Notes: generated by a model not told the origin, from the sequence alone. A stretch of 35,205 bases of DNA from Mxb001 sp046046455 (GCA_046046455.1 JBJOJS010000010.1:1-35205), one strand, 5' to 3'. Positions 1 to 7,113 are shown, numbered from the stretch's first letter. Made by a program: numbers and translations.

Positions 1-461
1 CCGGGCGTGCGCGCGAGATCCCAGGGATTGCGCGTGATGCCGTAGACGGAGTCGGTCGCACCGAAGACGCACAGCTCGGGCACGCGCGTGAGCCCGACGA
101 CGACGCCGCCGGCAGCGCGGATGCGCGCGACAACGGGGTGGTCGTCGGACTGGGGCGCGTCGGATGTCGCGGCCGACCCGACGCGCATCGGCTCGCCCGA
201 GACGGACACGTTGTCCTTGATGGCGACGGGCACGCCCGCGAGCGGGAGGGAGCCCCGATCCTGGCGCGCGTCGACCTCGGCCGCCTCGGCGAGCGCACGC
301 TCACCCCGCACCACCTGGAAGGCGGCGACGTCATCGTCGTAGGAGCGGATGCGCGCGAGCGACTCAGCGACGGCATCGACAGCGGTACGCCGACCCGCAC
401 GCACATCGTCGGCGATGCCCGTAGCCGTCCAGTCCACCGAGGTGGGGGCGTCGGCGGTCAT
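1..461 (-). CDS. Amidase (amidase signature family), N-terminal part
   Basis: The visible 153 residues are the N-terminal third of an amidase-signature hydrolase, the family that includes GatA and aliphatic or aromatic amidases. The family lysine lies in GVPVAIKDN at residues 76-84 (Lys82). The conserved stretch AAGGVVVGLTRVPELCVFG follows. The window ends just after NPWDLARTPG, exactly where the Gly/Ser-rich motif with the two catalytic serines should come, so the rest of the triad cannot be checked. The ATG overlaps the TGA of the upstream metB-like gene (ATGA at 458-461), which decides the start and implies translational coupling. The full gene should be about 450 residues. The substrate is unknown. 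It lacks GatC or GatB partners in view, so a GatA role is only one option. Confidence 0.88.
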   Translation of the reverse strand, partial: MTADAPTSVDWTATGIADDVRAGRRTAVDAVAESLARIRSYDDDVAAFQVVRGERALAEAAEVDARQDRGSLPLAGVPVAIKDNVSVSGEPMRVGSAATSDAPQSDDHPVVARIRAAGGVVVGLTRVPELCVFGATDSVYGITRNPWDLARTP

Positions 462-1612
462 CCCAGCGCCTGCTTGAGGTCGGCGACGAGGTCGTCGATG
501 CTCTCGATGCCGACGGAGAGCCGCACCAGATCCGACGGCACCTCCAGTGCACTGCCCGCAGCAGATGCGTGCGTCATGCGCCCCGGATGCTCGATGAGGG
601 ATTCGACACCGCCGAGTGACTCCCCCAGCGTGAAGACGCGCGTGCGCGCGCAAAGGTCGACCGCTTCCTGCTCGCCACCTGCGACGCGGAAGGACACCAT
701 GCCGCCGAAGTCGCGCATCTGGCGCGCGGCGACGTCGTACCCACGATGACCCGGCAGGCCCGGGTAGTAGACCTGCGTGACGGCGGGGTGGGAGGTGAGG
801 AGGTCGACGATCGCCTTCGCGTTGGAGCAGTGGCGGTCCATGCGCACGCCGAGGGTCTTGATGCCGCGCAGCACGAGCCAGGAGTCCCACGGCCCGGGCA
901 CGGAGCCCATGGCGTTCTGGTGGTAGGCGAGGCGATCGCCCAGCTCAAGGTCGGTCATGACGAGGCCGCCACCGATGACGTCGCTGTGGCCGCCGAGGTA
1001 CTTCGTCGTGGAGTGCACGACCACGTCCGCCCCGAGCGCGAGGGGCTGCTGGAGGTACGGCGAGGCGAACGTGTTGTCGACCACGAGCAGGGCGCCGGCC
1101 TCGTGCGCGATCTGCGCGAGGGCGGCGATGTCGACGACGGTGAGCAGCGGGTTGGTGGGCGTCTCTGCCCAGATGATGCGCGTCTGTCCGGGACGCACCG
1201 CCGCGCGGACCGCATCGAGGTCGGTGAGATCCACGGGAGTGTGCTCGACGCCCCACGGCTCGGCGACCTTCGCGAAGATGCGGTACGTGCCGCCGTACGC
1301 GTCGTTGCCGATGATCGCGTGAGTGCCCGGGGCCATCACCGTGCGCAGCAGGGTGTCCTCGGCGGCGAGACCGGAGGCGAAGGCAAGTCCGCGAGCCCCG
1401 CCCTCGAGCGACGCGAGGCACTCCTCGAGAGCCGTGCGCGTCGGGTTGCCGCTGCGGGAGTACTCGTATCCACCACGCAGTCCTCCCACGCCGTCCTGCG
1501 CGTAGGTCGAGACTTGGTAGACGGGCGGGACGACCGCTCCCGTCTGGGGATCGGGCTCCTGCCCGGCGTGGATAGCGCGGGTCTCGAAACCGGCTTCGTC
1601 CCAGGACGTCAT
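458..1612 (-). CDS. metB: Cystathionine gamma-synthase/gamma-lyase (PLP, Cys/Met metabolism)
   Basis: This 384-residue cytosolic enzyme belongs to the Cys/Met-metabolism PLP family. The N-terminal substrate motif YSRSGNPTR is at 51-59, the phosphate/ring-binding DNTFASPYLQQP at 179-190, the PLP Schiff-base lysine is Lys204 in HSTTKYLGGHSD, and the C-terminal ESLGGVESLIEHP is at 331-343. The family either joins an activated homoserine and cysteine to cystathionine (MetB) or splits cystathionine to cysteine (CGL); sequence alone does not separate them. The nearby cystathionine beta-synthase argues for the lyase direction. The reading frame is open further upstream, but I use the ATG at 1612. 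It sits seven bases after TAGGCT (minus strand, 1625-1620), a leaderless start, and the protein then begins like its family (MTSWDEAGFETRAIHAGQEP). It is co-transcribed with the amidase. Confidence 0.93.
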   Translation of the reverse strand: MTSWDEAGFETRAIHAGQEPDPQTGAVVPPVYQVSTYAQDGVGGLRGGYEYSRSGNPTRTALEECLASLEGGARGLAFASGLAAEDTLLRTVMAPGTHAIIGNDAYGGTYRIFAKVAEPWGVEHTPVDLTDLDAVRAAVRPGQTRIIWAETPTNPLLTVVDIAALAQIAHEAGALLVVDNTFASPYLQQPLALGADVVVHSTTKYLGGHSDVIGGGLVMTDLELGDRLAYHQNAMGSVPGPWDSWLVLRGIKTLGVRMDRHCSNAKAIVDLLTSHPAVTQVYYPGLPGHRGYDVAARQMRDFGGMVSFRVAGGEQEAVDLCARTRVFTLGESLGGVESLIEHPGRMTHASAAGSALEVPSDLVRLSVGIESIDDLVADLKQALG

Positions 1613-1619
1613 GGAGATG

Positions 1620-1625
1620 AGCCTA
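1620..1625 (-). promoter_or_regulatory. Predicted -10 element (TAGGCT) of metB
   Basis: Reading the minus strand, TAGGCT is followed by seven bases and the metB ATG at 1612. The spacing predicts transcription starting at or within a base of the start codon. There is no Shine-Dalgarno-like sequence in the gap. No convincing -35 was found. Confidence 0.5.
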
Positions 1626-1664
1626 CGAGGCGATCCACGGGTCGTGCACACCGCCGCGGGGAGG

Positions 1665-1670
1665 CATACT
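1665..1670 (+). promoter_or_regulatory. Predicted -10 element (CATACT) of msrA
   Basis: CATACT lies six bases before the msrA ATG at 1677, so the message would start at the ATG. A purine-rich GGGGAGG at 1658-1664 is 12 bases from the ATG, too far for a good ribosome binding site. It pairs with the CTCCCC next to the ATG to form a small hairpin over the start region. The whole 64-bp divergent gap to metB (1613-1676) holds both promoters. Confidence 0.45.
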
Positions 1671-1676
1671 CCCCCC

Positions 1677-2342
1677 ATGGCCTTCCTCTTCTCCTCCGCG
1701 AAGTCGTCCATGGTGACCCCCGAGGCTGCCCTGCCCGGCCGCGATCACTACCCCTTCGAGGTGCCCGCCGATCACGCCGTGCTGGGTACGCCGATCCGCG
1801 ACCTCGACGTGGAGCCCTGGCCCGCCGGCATCGAGCAGATCTACCTCGGCATGGGCTGCTTCTGGGGAGCCGAGGAGATCTACTGGCGCCTTCCCGGCGT
1901 GTACACCACCGCCGTCGGCTACCAGGGTGGCTACACCCCGCATCCGACGTACGAGGAGGTGTGCACCGGACGCACCGGTCATACCGAGGCAGTCATGGTC
2001 GCCTATCGACCCGACCAGATCTCGACGTACGACGTGCTCAAGCACTTCTGGGAGAGCCACGACCCGACGCAGGGCTACCGCCAGGGCAATGACACCGGCA
2101 CGCAGTACCGCAGCGCGATCTACTACACGACCGATGCGCAGCGCGACCTCATCGAGCGCACGGCCGCGGCGTACGCCGGCGTCATCTCCCAGCGCGGGTA
2201 CGGCGACATCACGACGCAGATCGCCCCCGCCGAGGGGCTGCCCTTCTACTACGGCGAGGGCTACCACCAGCAGTACCTCTACAAGGTGCCCAACGGCTAC
2301 CGTTGCCACGCCAACACCGGCCTCGCGCTCCCGGCGCTGTAG
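1677..2342 (+). CDS. msrA: Peptide methionine sulfoxide reductase MsrA
   Basis: This 221-residue protein reduces the S-epimer of methionine sulfoxide in proteins and free methionine. The catalytic Cys61 lies in the family motif GMGCFWGAEEIYW (58-70). GYQGGYTPHPTYEEVCTG and the HTEAVMVAYRPD stretch follow in the family order. A C-terminal resolving cysteine is present in YRCHANTG (Cys210). The N-terminal extension of about 50 residues before the catalytic core (EALPGRDHYPF-like segment) is common in actinobacterial and alpha-proteobacterial MsrA. I choose the ATG at 1677 over upstream codons because it follows CATACT by six bases and matches family N-termini. The stop codon directly abuts the next ATG. 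Its position opposite metB and near the cystathionine beta-synthase fits a sulfur-amino-acid neighbourhood. Confidence 0.96.
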   Translation: MAFLFSSAKSSMVTPEAALPGRDHYPFEVPADHAVLGTPIRDLDVEPWPAGIEQIYLGMGCFWGAEEIYWRLPGVYTTAVGYQGGYTPHPTYEEVCTGRTGHTEAVMVAYRPDQISTYDVLKHFWESHDPTQGYRQGNDTGTQYRSAIYYTTDAQRDLIERTAAAYAGVISQRGYGDITTQIAPAEGLPFYYGEGYHQQYLYKVPNGYRCHANTGLALPAL

Positions 2343-2687
2343 ATGCCGCACTACATCATCTACTTCCACCAGCAGTGGGTCGGCGATCACCCGGAGGAGT
2401 GGTACGCCAGCCGAGCCCCGCTCGCCCACGCGGTCGTGGACGAGATGCGGGAGGCCGGCGCCCTGGTCACGGCGGGCGGAGTCGATGAGGACCTCACTCT
2501 GGCTGCTCATGCCGATGACACGAGCGGGGAGTTGGTCATCGCCGACGGCCCCTACCGCACGGGTGTCGAGTACATCGGCGGCCTGACGATCGTCGACGTC
2601 GCCGACGATGCCGAGGCCCGTATGTGGGCCGGCAAGGTGGCCGTGGCCTGCGGCTGGCCACAGGAGGTACGCCGCCTGTACTTCTAG
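2343..2687 (+). CDS. YciI-like (YCII-related domain) protein
   Basis: This small soluble protein of 114 residues has the ferredoxin-like YCII fold pattern: an N-terminal beta strand (MPHYIIYFHQQW), a helix with His (APLAHAVVDEMREAGALVTAGG), and the family signature DGPYRTGVEYIGGLTIVDV at about 79-97, followed by a last helix and strand (ARMWAGKVAVACGWPQEVRRLYF). The biochemical function of most family members is not known. The ATG begins immediately after the msrA TAG with no gap, so the two are almost certainly one transcript and translationally coupled. The gene converges on the cystathionine beta-synthase with 17 bp between stops. No terminator-like hairpin is visible there. Confidence 0.85.
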   Translation: MPHYIIYFHQQWVGDHPEEWYASRAPLAHAVVDEMREAGALVTAGGVDEDLTLAAHADDTSGELVIADGPYRTGVEYIGGLTIVDVADDAEARMWAGKVAVACGWPQEVRRLYF

Positions 2688-2704
2688 GGCCGCGACCGCA
2701 GACG

Positions 2705-4069
2705 TCAGCCCGCGAGGTAGCCGAGCAGATCCTGCCGCGAGAGCACGCCCACGGGCTTGCCGTCGTCGAGCACGAGGATGGCGTCGGAGGACTCCAGGGC
2801 GGTGACCGCCGCCGACACCGGCTCCCCCGCGCCGACCTGCGGGAGCTTGGGCGACATGTGCTGGTCGAGGGTGTCGGCCAGCGACGCCTTGCCGACGAAG
2901 AGAGCATCGAGCAGATCGCGCTCGACGACCGAGCCGACCACCTCGGCCGCCATGACGGGCGGCTCCGCACGGACGACGGGCATCTGCGAGACGCCGAACT
3001 CGCGCAGGGTGTCGATCGCCTCGCGGATCGACTCCGTGGGGTGCGCGTGGACGAAGGGCGGGAGGTCGCCGGACTTGCCGCGCAGCACATCGCCGACGGT
3101 GCGGTCGCTCACCGGTGCGCCGAAGCCATAGGAGGCGAGCCACTCGTCGTTGAAGACCTTGGAGAGGTATCCGCGGCCGCTGTCGGGCAGGAGGACGACG
3201 ACCATGTCATCGGCGCTCGCTCGGCGCGCAACGTCCAGCGCCGCCACGACGGCCATGCCGCAGGAGCCGCCCACGAGCAGGCCCTCCTCACGCGCCATAC
3301 GGCGCGTCATCTCGAAGGAGTCGCGGTCGCTCACCGCGATGACCTCGTCGGGGACGGCGGCGTCGTACGTCGTCGGCCAAAAGTCCTCGCCGACGCCCTC
3401 GACGAGATAGGGGCGGCCCGTGCCGCCGGAGTAGACCGACCCCTCGGGATCGGCGGCGATGATGCGCACGCGACCGTCGCTGACTTCCTTGAGGTAGCGG
3501 CCGACACCGCTGATCGTGCCGCCCGTGCCAGCGCCGGCGACGAAATGGGTGACGCGACCATCGGTCTGCTCCCAGATCTCGGGGCCGGTGGTCTCGTAGT
3601 GCGAGCGCGGGTTGTTGGGGTTGGAGTACTGGTCGGGCTTCCAAGCACCGGGGATCTCGCGCGCGAGGCGATCGCTCACCGAGTAGTAGGAGCGCGGGTC
3701 CTCGGGCTCCACGGCTGTGGGGCACTCGACGACCTCGGCACCGTAGGCGCGCAGGACGTCCTGCTTGTCCTTCGACACCTTGTCGGGGCACACGAAGATG
3801 CACTTGTATCCGCGCTGCTGCGCGACGATCGCCAGGCCCACGCCGGTGTTGCCACTCGTCGGCTCGACGATGGTGCCCCCGGGGCCGATGAGGCCCTCCT
3901 GCTCGGCGGCTTCGATCATGCGGGTGGCGATGCGGTCCTTCACGGAGCCGCCGGGGTTGAGGTACTCCACCTTGGCGTAGACCGGACAAGCGATGCCCTC
4001 GGCCACCCGATTGAGCCTCACGAGAGGGGTGTTGCCGATGAGTTCGACCACGGAGTCCACGACGCGCAT
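2705..4069 (-). CDS. cbs: Cystathionine beta-synthase (PLP domain + CBS pair)
   Basis: This 454-residue enzyme condenses serine (or a related donor) with homocysteine to cystathionine, the first step of reverse transsulfuration. The fold-type II catalytic domain has the PLP lysine Lys44 in NPGGSVKDR, the TSGNTG substrate loop at 71-76, and the phosphate-binding GTGGTISG at 181-188. GGSCG is at 267-271. After about residue 322 a tandem CBS (Bateman) pair follows, with TVGDVLRGK, ESIREAIDTLREFGVSQMPVV and a closing ILVLDDGKPVGVLSRQDLL. This is the same layout as eukaryotic and mycobacterial CBS without the haem domain. The Bateman module is the likely regulatory site. It is divergent from the metallo-beta-lactamase-fold gene with start codons 25 bp apart. 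O-acetylserine sulfhydrylase activity is the main alternative. Confidence 0.94.
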   Translation of the reverse strand: MRVVDSVVELIGNTPLVRLNRVAEGIACPVYAKVEYLNPGGSVKDRIATRMIEAAEQEGLIGPGGTIVEPTSGNTGVGLAIVAQQRGYKCIFVCPDKVSKDKQDVLRAYGAEVVECPTAVEPEDPRSYYSVSDRLAREIPGAWKPDQYSNPNNPRSHYETTGPEIWEQTDGRVTHFVAGAGTGGTISGVGRYLKEVSDGRVRIIAADPEGSVYSGGTGRPYLVEGVGEDFWPTTYDAAVPDEVIAVSDRDSFEMTRRMAREEGLLVGGSCGMAVVAALDVARRASADDMVVVLLPDSGRGYLSKVFNDEWLASYGFGAPVSDRTVGDVLRGKSGDLPPFVHAHPTESIREAIDTLREFGVSQMPVVRAEPPVMAAEVVGSVVERDLLDALFVGKASLADTLDQHMSPKLPQVGAGEPVSAAVTALESSDAILVLDDGKPVGVLSRQDLLGYLAG

Positions 4070-4077
4070 GGCATGTC

Positions 4078-4087
4078 AGCCTACGCT
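4078..4087. promoter_or_regulatory. Overlapping divergent -10 elements of cbs and the MBL-fold gene
   Basis: On the plus strand TACGCT (4082-4087) is followed by six bases and the GTG at 4094. On the minus strand TAGGCT (4083-4078) is followed by eight bases and the cbs ATG at 4069. The two hexamers share the base pairs at 4082-4083, so one ten-base segment appears to serve both directions. This pattern decides the GTG start of the plus-strand gene. Confidence 0.5.
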
Positions 4088-4093
4088 GTCCCC

Positions 4094-4810
4094 GTGAGCA
4101 GGCCACCCGCCATCGCCCTCGCCGACGGTGTCTACCGCATCCCGACGCTCGGTGACTTCATCAATTCGTTCGCCTTCGTGAACGCCGACGGATCGGTGAC
4201 CCTCGTCGACTGCGGGGTCAAGCGCGCGCCCAAGAAGATCGTCGAGGGTCTGGCCGCGATGGGCAAGCACCCGCGCGATGTGCAGGAGATCATCCTCACC
4301 CACGCGCACAGCGACCACGCCGGCGGCGCGGCCGAGATGGTGGGTCAGACGAGCGCCGACGGCGTGAGCGTCCACGAGCAGGACGCCGGCTACATCGCCT
4401 CCGGTGATGCACCCCCGCGAGATGCCTCGACGACGCTCGGGACGGTCTTCGCCCGCATGCCCGGCGGAGGCTTCGCCCCGACTCCCGTGTCGCGCGAGTT
4501 GAAGGACGGCGACATCCTGCCGACGGGGGGCGGGCTGCGCATCATGCACACACCCGGACACACACCGGGCCACATCTCGCTCCTGCATCAGCCGACCGGC
4601 GTACTCATCACCGGCGACGCCATCTGGAACATGCGCTCCAAGATGACGTGGCCCGTCGCCGCCTTCTGCACGTCGTTCCGCGAGAACAAGCAGACCGCAC
4701 ACGTCCTCGGCGAGATCGAGTACGCCGTCGCGGCCTTCACCCATGGCCCGGAGATTCGCGACCAGGCGCGGGAGCAGGTGCGCGGCTTCCTCAAGCGAGC
4801 CCGCGGCTGA
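4094..4810 (+). CDS. Metallo-beta-lactamase-fold hydrolase
   Basis: This 238-residue MBL-superfamily protein has the zinc motif THAHSDHAGG (His70, His72, Asp74, His75). A further histidine is in HTPGHTPGH at 153-161, the bridging Asp175 in LITGDAIWN, and a late His217 in FTHGPEI. The family hydrolyses thioesters, lactones, beta-lactams and phosphodiesters; the substrate cannot be read from sequence. The pattern is closest to the glyoxalase-II-like branch with the simple MBL domain only. I start it at GTG 4094, six bases after TACGCT. An in-frame ATG at 4073 would add seven residues but lies upstream of the predicted transcription start. The TGA overlaps the next ATG (TGATG at 4808-4812), so it is coupled with the SGNH hydrolase. 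Confidence 0.9.
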   Translation: MSRPPAIALADGVYRIPTLGDFINSFAFVNADGSVTLVDCGVKRAPKKIVEGLAAMGKHPRDVQEIILTHAHSDHAGGAAEMVGQTSADGVSVHEQDAGYIASGDAPPRDASTTLGTVFARMPGGGFAPTPVSRELKDGDILPTGGGLRIMHTPGHTPGHISLLHQPTGVLITGDAIWNMRSKMTWPVAAFCTSFRENKQTAHVLGEIEYAVAAFTHGPEIRDQAREQVRGFLKRARG

Positions 4811-5619
4811 TGCCGGGACCTCTCGCGCGGACCGCCACGGCCGTGGGCGCCACCGCCGTCGCTGCGGCCGGGCTGCTCACCGCCCAGGCCTTCGAGGCCC
4901 GTCGCCGCATCGGGCGCCGCACGACCACCGCGCCGTACGCCGATGGCCGCTACGGCAATGGCTCCGGCACGTCGATCCGCCTCGCCGTGCTCGGGGATTC
5001 CGGGGCGGCAGGGCTCGGCGCCGAGCGCCCCGACGACACGATGGGGGCGATCCTCGCGAGTGCGCTGGCTGAGGTGTCCGGGCGCACGGTGACACTGAGC
5101 AATCACGCCGTCATCGGCGCCCAGACCGTCGATCTCGATCCGCAGATCGACCGCGCCCTGTGGACGAGGCCGCACGTCGCAGTGATCATGGTCGGCGCCA
5201 ACGACGTCACGCATCTCATCCCCCGCACGCTTTCCGCGCGCCGACTGCGCCGAGCGATCCGCCGCCTGCGCGAGTCGGGCACCGAGGTGGTGATGGCGAC
5301 CTGCCCCGACCTCGGGACCGTGAAGCCGGTGCCCCAGCCGCTGCGCGCCGTGATGCGCCGCGCGTCGCGCAAGCTCGCGGAGGCCCAGGCGCAGGCCACG
5401 CTGGCCGAGGGCGGGCGCCCTGTCTCCCTGGGATCGCGACTCGGTCCGGAGTTCGACGAGCGGCCCGACGTGATGTTCGCCGAGGACCGCTTCCACCCGT
5501 CGACGGAGGGCTACGCCGCTGCCGCACAGGCGCTCCTGCCCGAGGTGATCGCCGCGTGGCGTCTCGGTGGCGAGGGCGAGATCCTTCCGGCGCTCGCGGG
5601 CGACACCGACGAGGCCTAG
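4810..5619 (+). CDS. SGNH/GDSL-family hydrolase, membrane-anchored or exported
   Basis: This 269-residue esterase-type protein has SGNH blocks in order: block I with the nucleophile Ser64 in VLGDSGAAGLG, block III GAND with Asn131, and block V EDRFHPSTEGY with catalytic Asp226 and His229. Residues 7-27 are hydrophobic (small residues Ala/Val/Leu). They could be an uncleaved signal anchor, since basic residues follow at 30-37 rather than a clean cleavage site. Such enzymes deacylate lipids, glycans or esters at the envelope, and the substrate is not known. The ATG overlaps the stop of the MBL-fold gene by one base, so the pair is probably one operon. It converges on the next gene with 18 bp between stops. 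Confidence 0.9.
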   Translation: MPGPLARTATAVGATAVAAAGLLTAQAFEARRRIGRRTTTAPYADGRYGNGSGTSIRLAVLGDSGAAGLGAERPDDTMGAILASALAEVSGRTVTLSNHAVIGAQTVDLDPQIDRALWTRPHVAVIMVGANDVTHLIPRTLSARRLRRAIRRLRESGTEVVMATCPDLGTVKPVPQPLRAVMRRASRKLAEAQAQATLAEGGRPVSLGSRLGPEFDERPDVMFAEDRFHPSTEGYAAAAQALLPEVIAAWRLGGEGEILPALAGDTDEA

Positions 5620-5637
5620 GTCAGGGAACCCCCGTCG

Positions 5638-5955
5638 TCACAGCGTGAGGCGCACCTCACGCAGATCGGCAACCACAGCCGCGAGGTCGTCCTCGCTCAA
5701 TTCCAGCGACAGCAGGTCGCGACCAGTGACGGCCACCTGATCCCCCACCGCCGCGTCGCCGACATCGGGCACAAGTCGATGCGGCAGTCCCGCAAGGTCC
5801 GCCGCCGTGTCGGCGAGGCGCTGCGCGAGTGCGCGTGCACCCGCTGCCCGGCTCGGATACCCGCCCCAGGGGGCGGCCAGCCGGGTCAGCGGCATGGAGC
5901 GCAGTCGATCGACGACGCGGCCGAGCTCGACGCGCGCTTCGTCCGCGGTGGCCAC
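5638..5955 (-). CDS. Conserved hypothetical protein, 105 residues
   Basis: I do not recognise a named family. The product is a small soluble Ala/Leu/Arg-rich protein. The N-terminal half looks helical (ADEARVELGRVVDRLRSM and GARALAQRLADTAADLAG). The C-terminal half has a GDAAVGDQVAVTGRDLL segment likely to be beta, then a helix and a final strand. There is no signal peptide and no cysteine. The coding frame is supported by the clean start context. The GTG at 5955 follows TAGCGT (minus strand 5967-5962) by exactly six bases, the leaderless pattern used by its neighbours. It lies downstream of the long inverted repeat and bax gene but has its own promoter. Confidence 0.7.
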   Translation of the reverse strand: MATADEARVELGRVVDRLRSMPLTRLAAPWGGYPSRAAGARALAQRLADTAADLAGLPHRLVPDVGDAAVGDQVAVTGRDLLSLELSEDDLAAVVADLREVRLTL

Positions 5956-5961
5956 CGCAGC

Positions 5962-5967
5962 ACGCTA
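5962..5967 (-). promoter_or_regulatory. Predicted -10 element (TAGCGT) of the 105-residue gene
   Basis: TAGCGT on the minus strand is followed by six bases (GCTGCG) and the GTG start at 5955. This predicts a leaderless message. The region where a -35 would lie runs into the left arm of the long inverted repeat. Confidence 0.45.
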
Positions 5968-5980
5968 CTCCCACGCTGCC

Positions 5981-6044
5981 CGTTGACTGCTACGCGTTGC
6001 GTCATTTCCCGGGCGGAAAGTGACGCAACGCGTAGCAGTCAACG
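5981..6044. repeat. Perfect 24-bp inverted repeat with 16-base centre
   Basis: The arms at 5981-6004 and 6021-6044 are exact reverse complements over 24 bases. Skipping the single base G6020, five more pairs form inside (6005-6009 with 6015-6019), leaving a five-base loop. The structure starts eight bases beyond the bax stop codon and ends 26 bases before the next start codon. Neither strand has a T tract after it, so it is not a standard intrinsic terminator. It may be a U-tract-independent terminator, a dispersed palindromic repeat, or a protein-binding site. Each arm is itself a rough dyad (TGAC and GTCA ends around ACGCGT). Confidence 0.85.
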
Positions 6045-6051
6045 AATGGGG

Positions 6052-6948
6052 CTAGTCGCGGCCAGCGGCGATGATCGCGAAGAGGCGCAGGAACTCGAGG
6101 TAGAGCCAGACCAGCGTCACGAGGAGGCCGAAGGACATGCGCCAGGACTCACGCTCGGGCAGGCCCATCGCGACGCCCTGCTTGATCGCCTCGAAGTCGA
6201 GCATGAGGCTGAACGCCGCGAGGCCGACGCCGAAGATGCACAGGAGCAGGCCGAACGTGCCCACGCCGTAGAAGCCCCAGCCGCCGCCGACCCCGAAGAG
6301 GGCCGCGACGAGGGAAGCGAGGCCGATGAACATGTAGGACACCATCGCGACGAGGATGACCTTCACGAACTTGCTCGTGACCTTGACGATGCCGGTGCCG
6401 AAGAGCAGGAGCATCACGCCGAACGTGGTGAAGGTGGCGAGCACGGCCTGGAGCACGAGGCCCTCGTAGTCGGACGCGAGCGCGATCTGGTTGTACCAGT
6501 AGCTCACTGCACCGAGCATGATGCCGGAGACGGCGGCGTAGAGGATCGTGAGCGGAGGGCTGACCTGACGCTTCATGGCGTTGACGAGGCCGAGCACGAC
6601 CGTCCCGATCATCGCGCCCAGGACAACGAGGGTGCCCACACCGGGCATGGCCTCGGTGATCATCCATCCCGCGAACGCCATGACAACGGCGATCGCGAAC
6701 ATGATCGCGGACTTGACCATGACATCGGCGTAGGTGACGCGGTGGCCGACGGGCGCGGGGATCTGAACGCCGGAGTAGATGCCGGCGTCATCCCCCGTGG
6801 GGGCGGGAGCCGGGGCGGGGGCGGGGGCGCCCAGCTGGGCTGAGGCGACCGCACTGCGACCCTCCTCGTAGGCGAACCCGGCCCCTGAGCGGCTGGCCTG
6901 GGCGGCGTCGCGGTCGATACGGGCGAGGACGGGGTTGGCCGTCTGCAT
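6052..6948 (-). CDS. Bax inhibitor-1/YccA family membrane protein
   Basis: This 298-residue polytopic membrane protein is of the BI-1/YccA (TMBIM) family. Residues 1-70 are a soluble Ala/Pro-rich N-terminus, with a run of alternating Ala and Pro at about 41-50. About seven hydrophobic segments follow, approximately 78-97, 104-122, 133-150, 163-185, 195-220, 228-250 and 272-294. The long N-terminal tail and the family length of about 280-300 are usual in actinobacteria. Proposed roles are ion (calcium, proton) leak and protease modulation; none is proven for this subgroup. The ATG at 6948 has a strong ribosome binding site, AGGAGG five to six bases upstream. Earlier in-frame codons lie upstream of that site and of the predicted promoter. 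It is divergent from the tRNA gene. Confidence 0.93.
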   Translation of the reverse strand: MQTANPVLARIDRDAAQASRSGAGFAYEEGRSAVASAQLGAPAPAPAPAPTGDDAGIYSGVQIPAPVGHRVTYADVMVKSAIMFAIAVVMAFAGWMITEAMPGVGTLVVLGAMIGTVVLGLVNAMKRQVSPPLTILYAAVSGIMLGAVSYWYNQIALASDYEGLVLQAVLATFTTFGVMLLLFGTGIVKVTSKFVKVILVAMVSYMFIGLASLVAALFGVGGGWGFYGVGTFGLLLCIFGVGLAAFSLMLDFEAIKQGVAMGLPERESWRMSFGLLVTLVWLYLEFLRLFAIIAAGRD

Positions 6949-6965
6949 GCTGCTCCTCCTGCGGT

Positions 6966-7008
6966 GGCGGGGCAGGTTTCCCGCCCCGTGGAGCGGGCCC
7001 TCGCCCGC
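6966..7008 (-). other. Two tandem hairpins in the bax leader
   Basis: Between the predicted promoter and the AGGAGG site, the minus-strand leader contains two consecutive GC-rich hairpins. One is GCGGGC/GCCCGC with a four-base loop (7008-6993). The other is GGCGGG/CCCGCC with an eight-base loop (6985-6966). The second ends about 12 bases before the ribosome binding site. They are visible as exact inverted repeats, but a regulatory role is only a possibility, and short GC stems are frequent at this base composition. Confidence 0.4.
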
Positions 7009-7018
7009 TTCCCTATCC

Positions 7019-7046
7019 ACGTTAACCGATTCGGGGCCGGAAGCAA
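7019..7046 (-). promoter_or_regulatory. Predicted bax promoter (TTGCTT - 16 bp - TAACGT)
   Basis: On the minus strand TTGCTT (7046-7041) and TAACGT (7024-7019) are 16 bp apart. This leaves a leader of about 65 bases with two hairpins before the ribosome binding site. It is the best-spaced pair in the gap between the bax gene and the tRNA. Confidence 0.4.
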
Positions 7047-7101
7047 TCCCCCACGAGGTCGGCCCAGATCCGGAGTTGGGGACTACCCCTCCCGTGGCGC
7101 C

Positions 7102-7107
7102 TAGGCT
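7102..7107 (+). promoter_or_regulatory. Predicted -10 element (TAGGCT) of the tRNA gene
   Basis: TAGGCT is followed by six bases and then the first base of the acceptor stem at 7114. This is the same hexamer and spacing that precede the start codons of several genes in this window. The predicted transcription start would be the mature 5' end of the tRNA. The only -35-like sequence is TTGGGG at 7076-7081 with a long 20-bp spacer. Confidence 0.4.
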
Positions 7108-7113
7108 TGAGGG

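Noticed and set aside
1613..1711. Longer metB product starting at 1711
   Set aside because: The extra 33 residues do not resemble the family, would overlap msrA, and lie upstream of the predicted -10 at 1625-1620.
4073..4093. ATG at 4073 as start of the MBL-fold protein
   Set aside because: It precedes the -10 TACGCT, so it would be outside the predicted message. GTG 4094 has the N6 spacing and a better family N-terminus.
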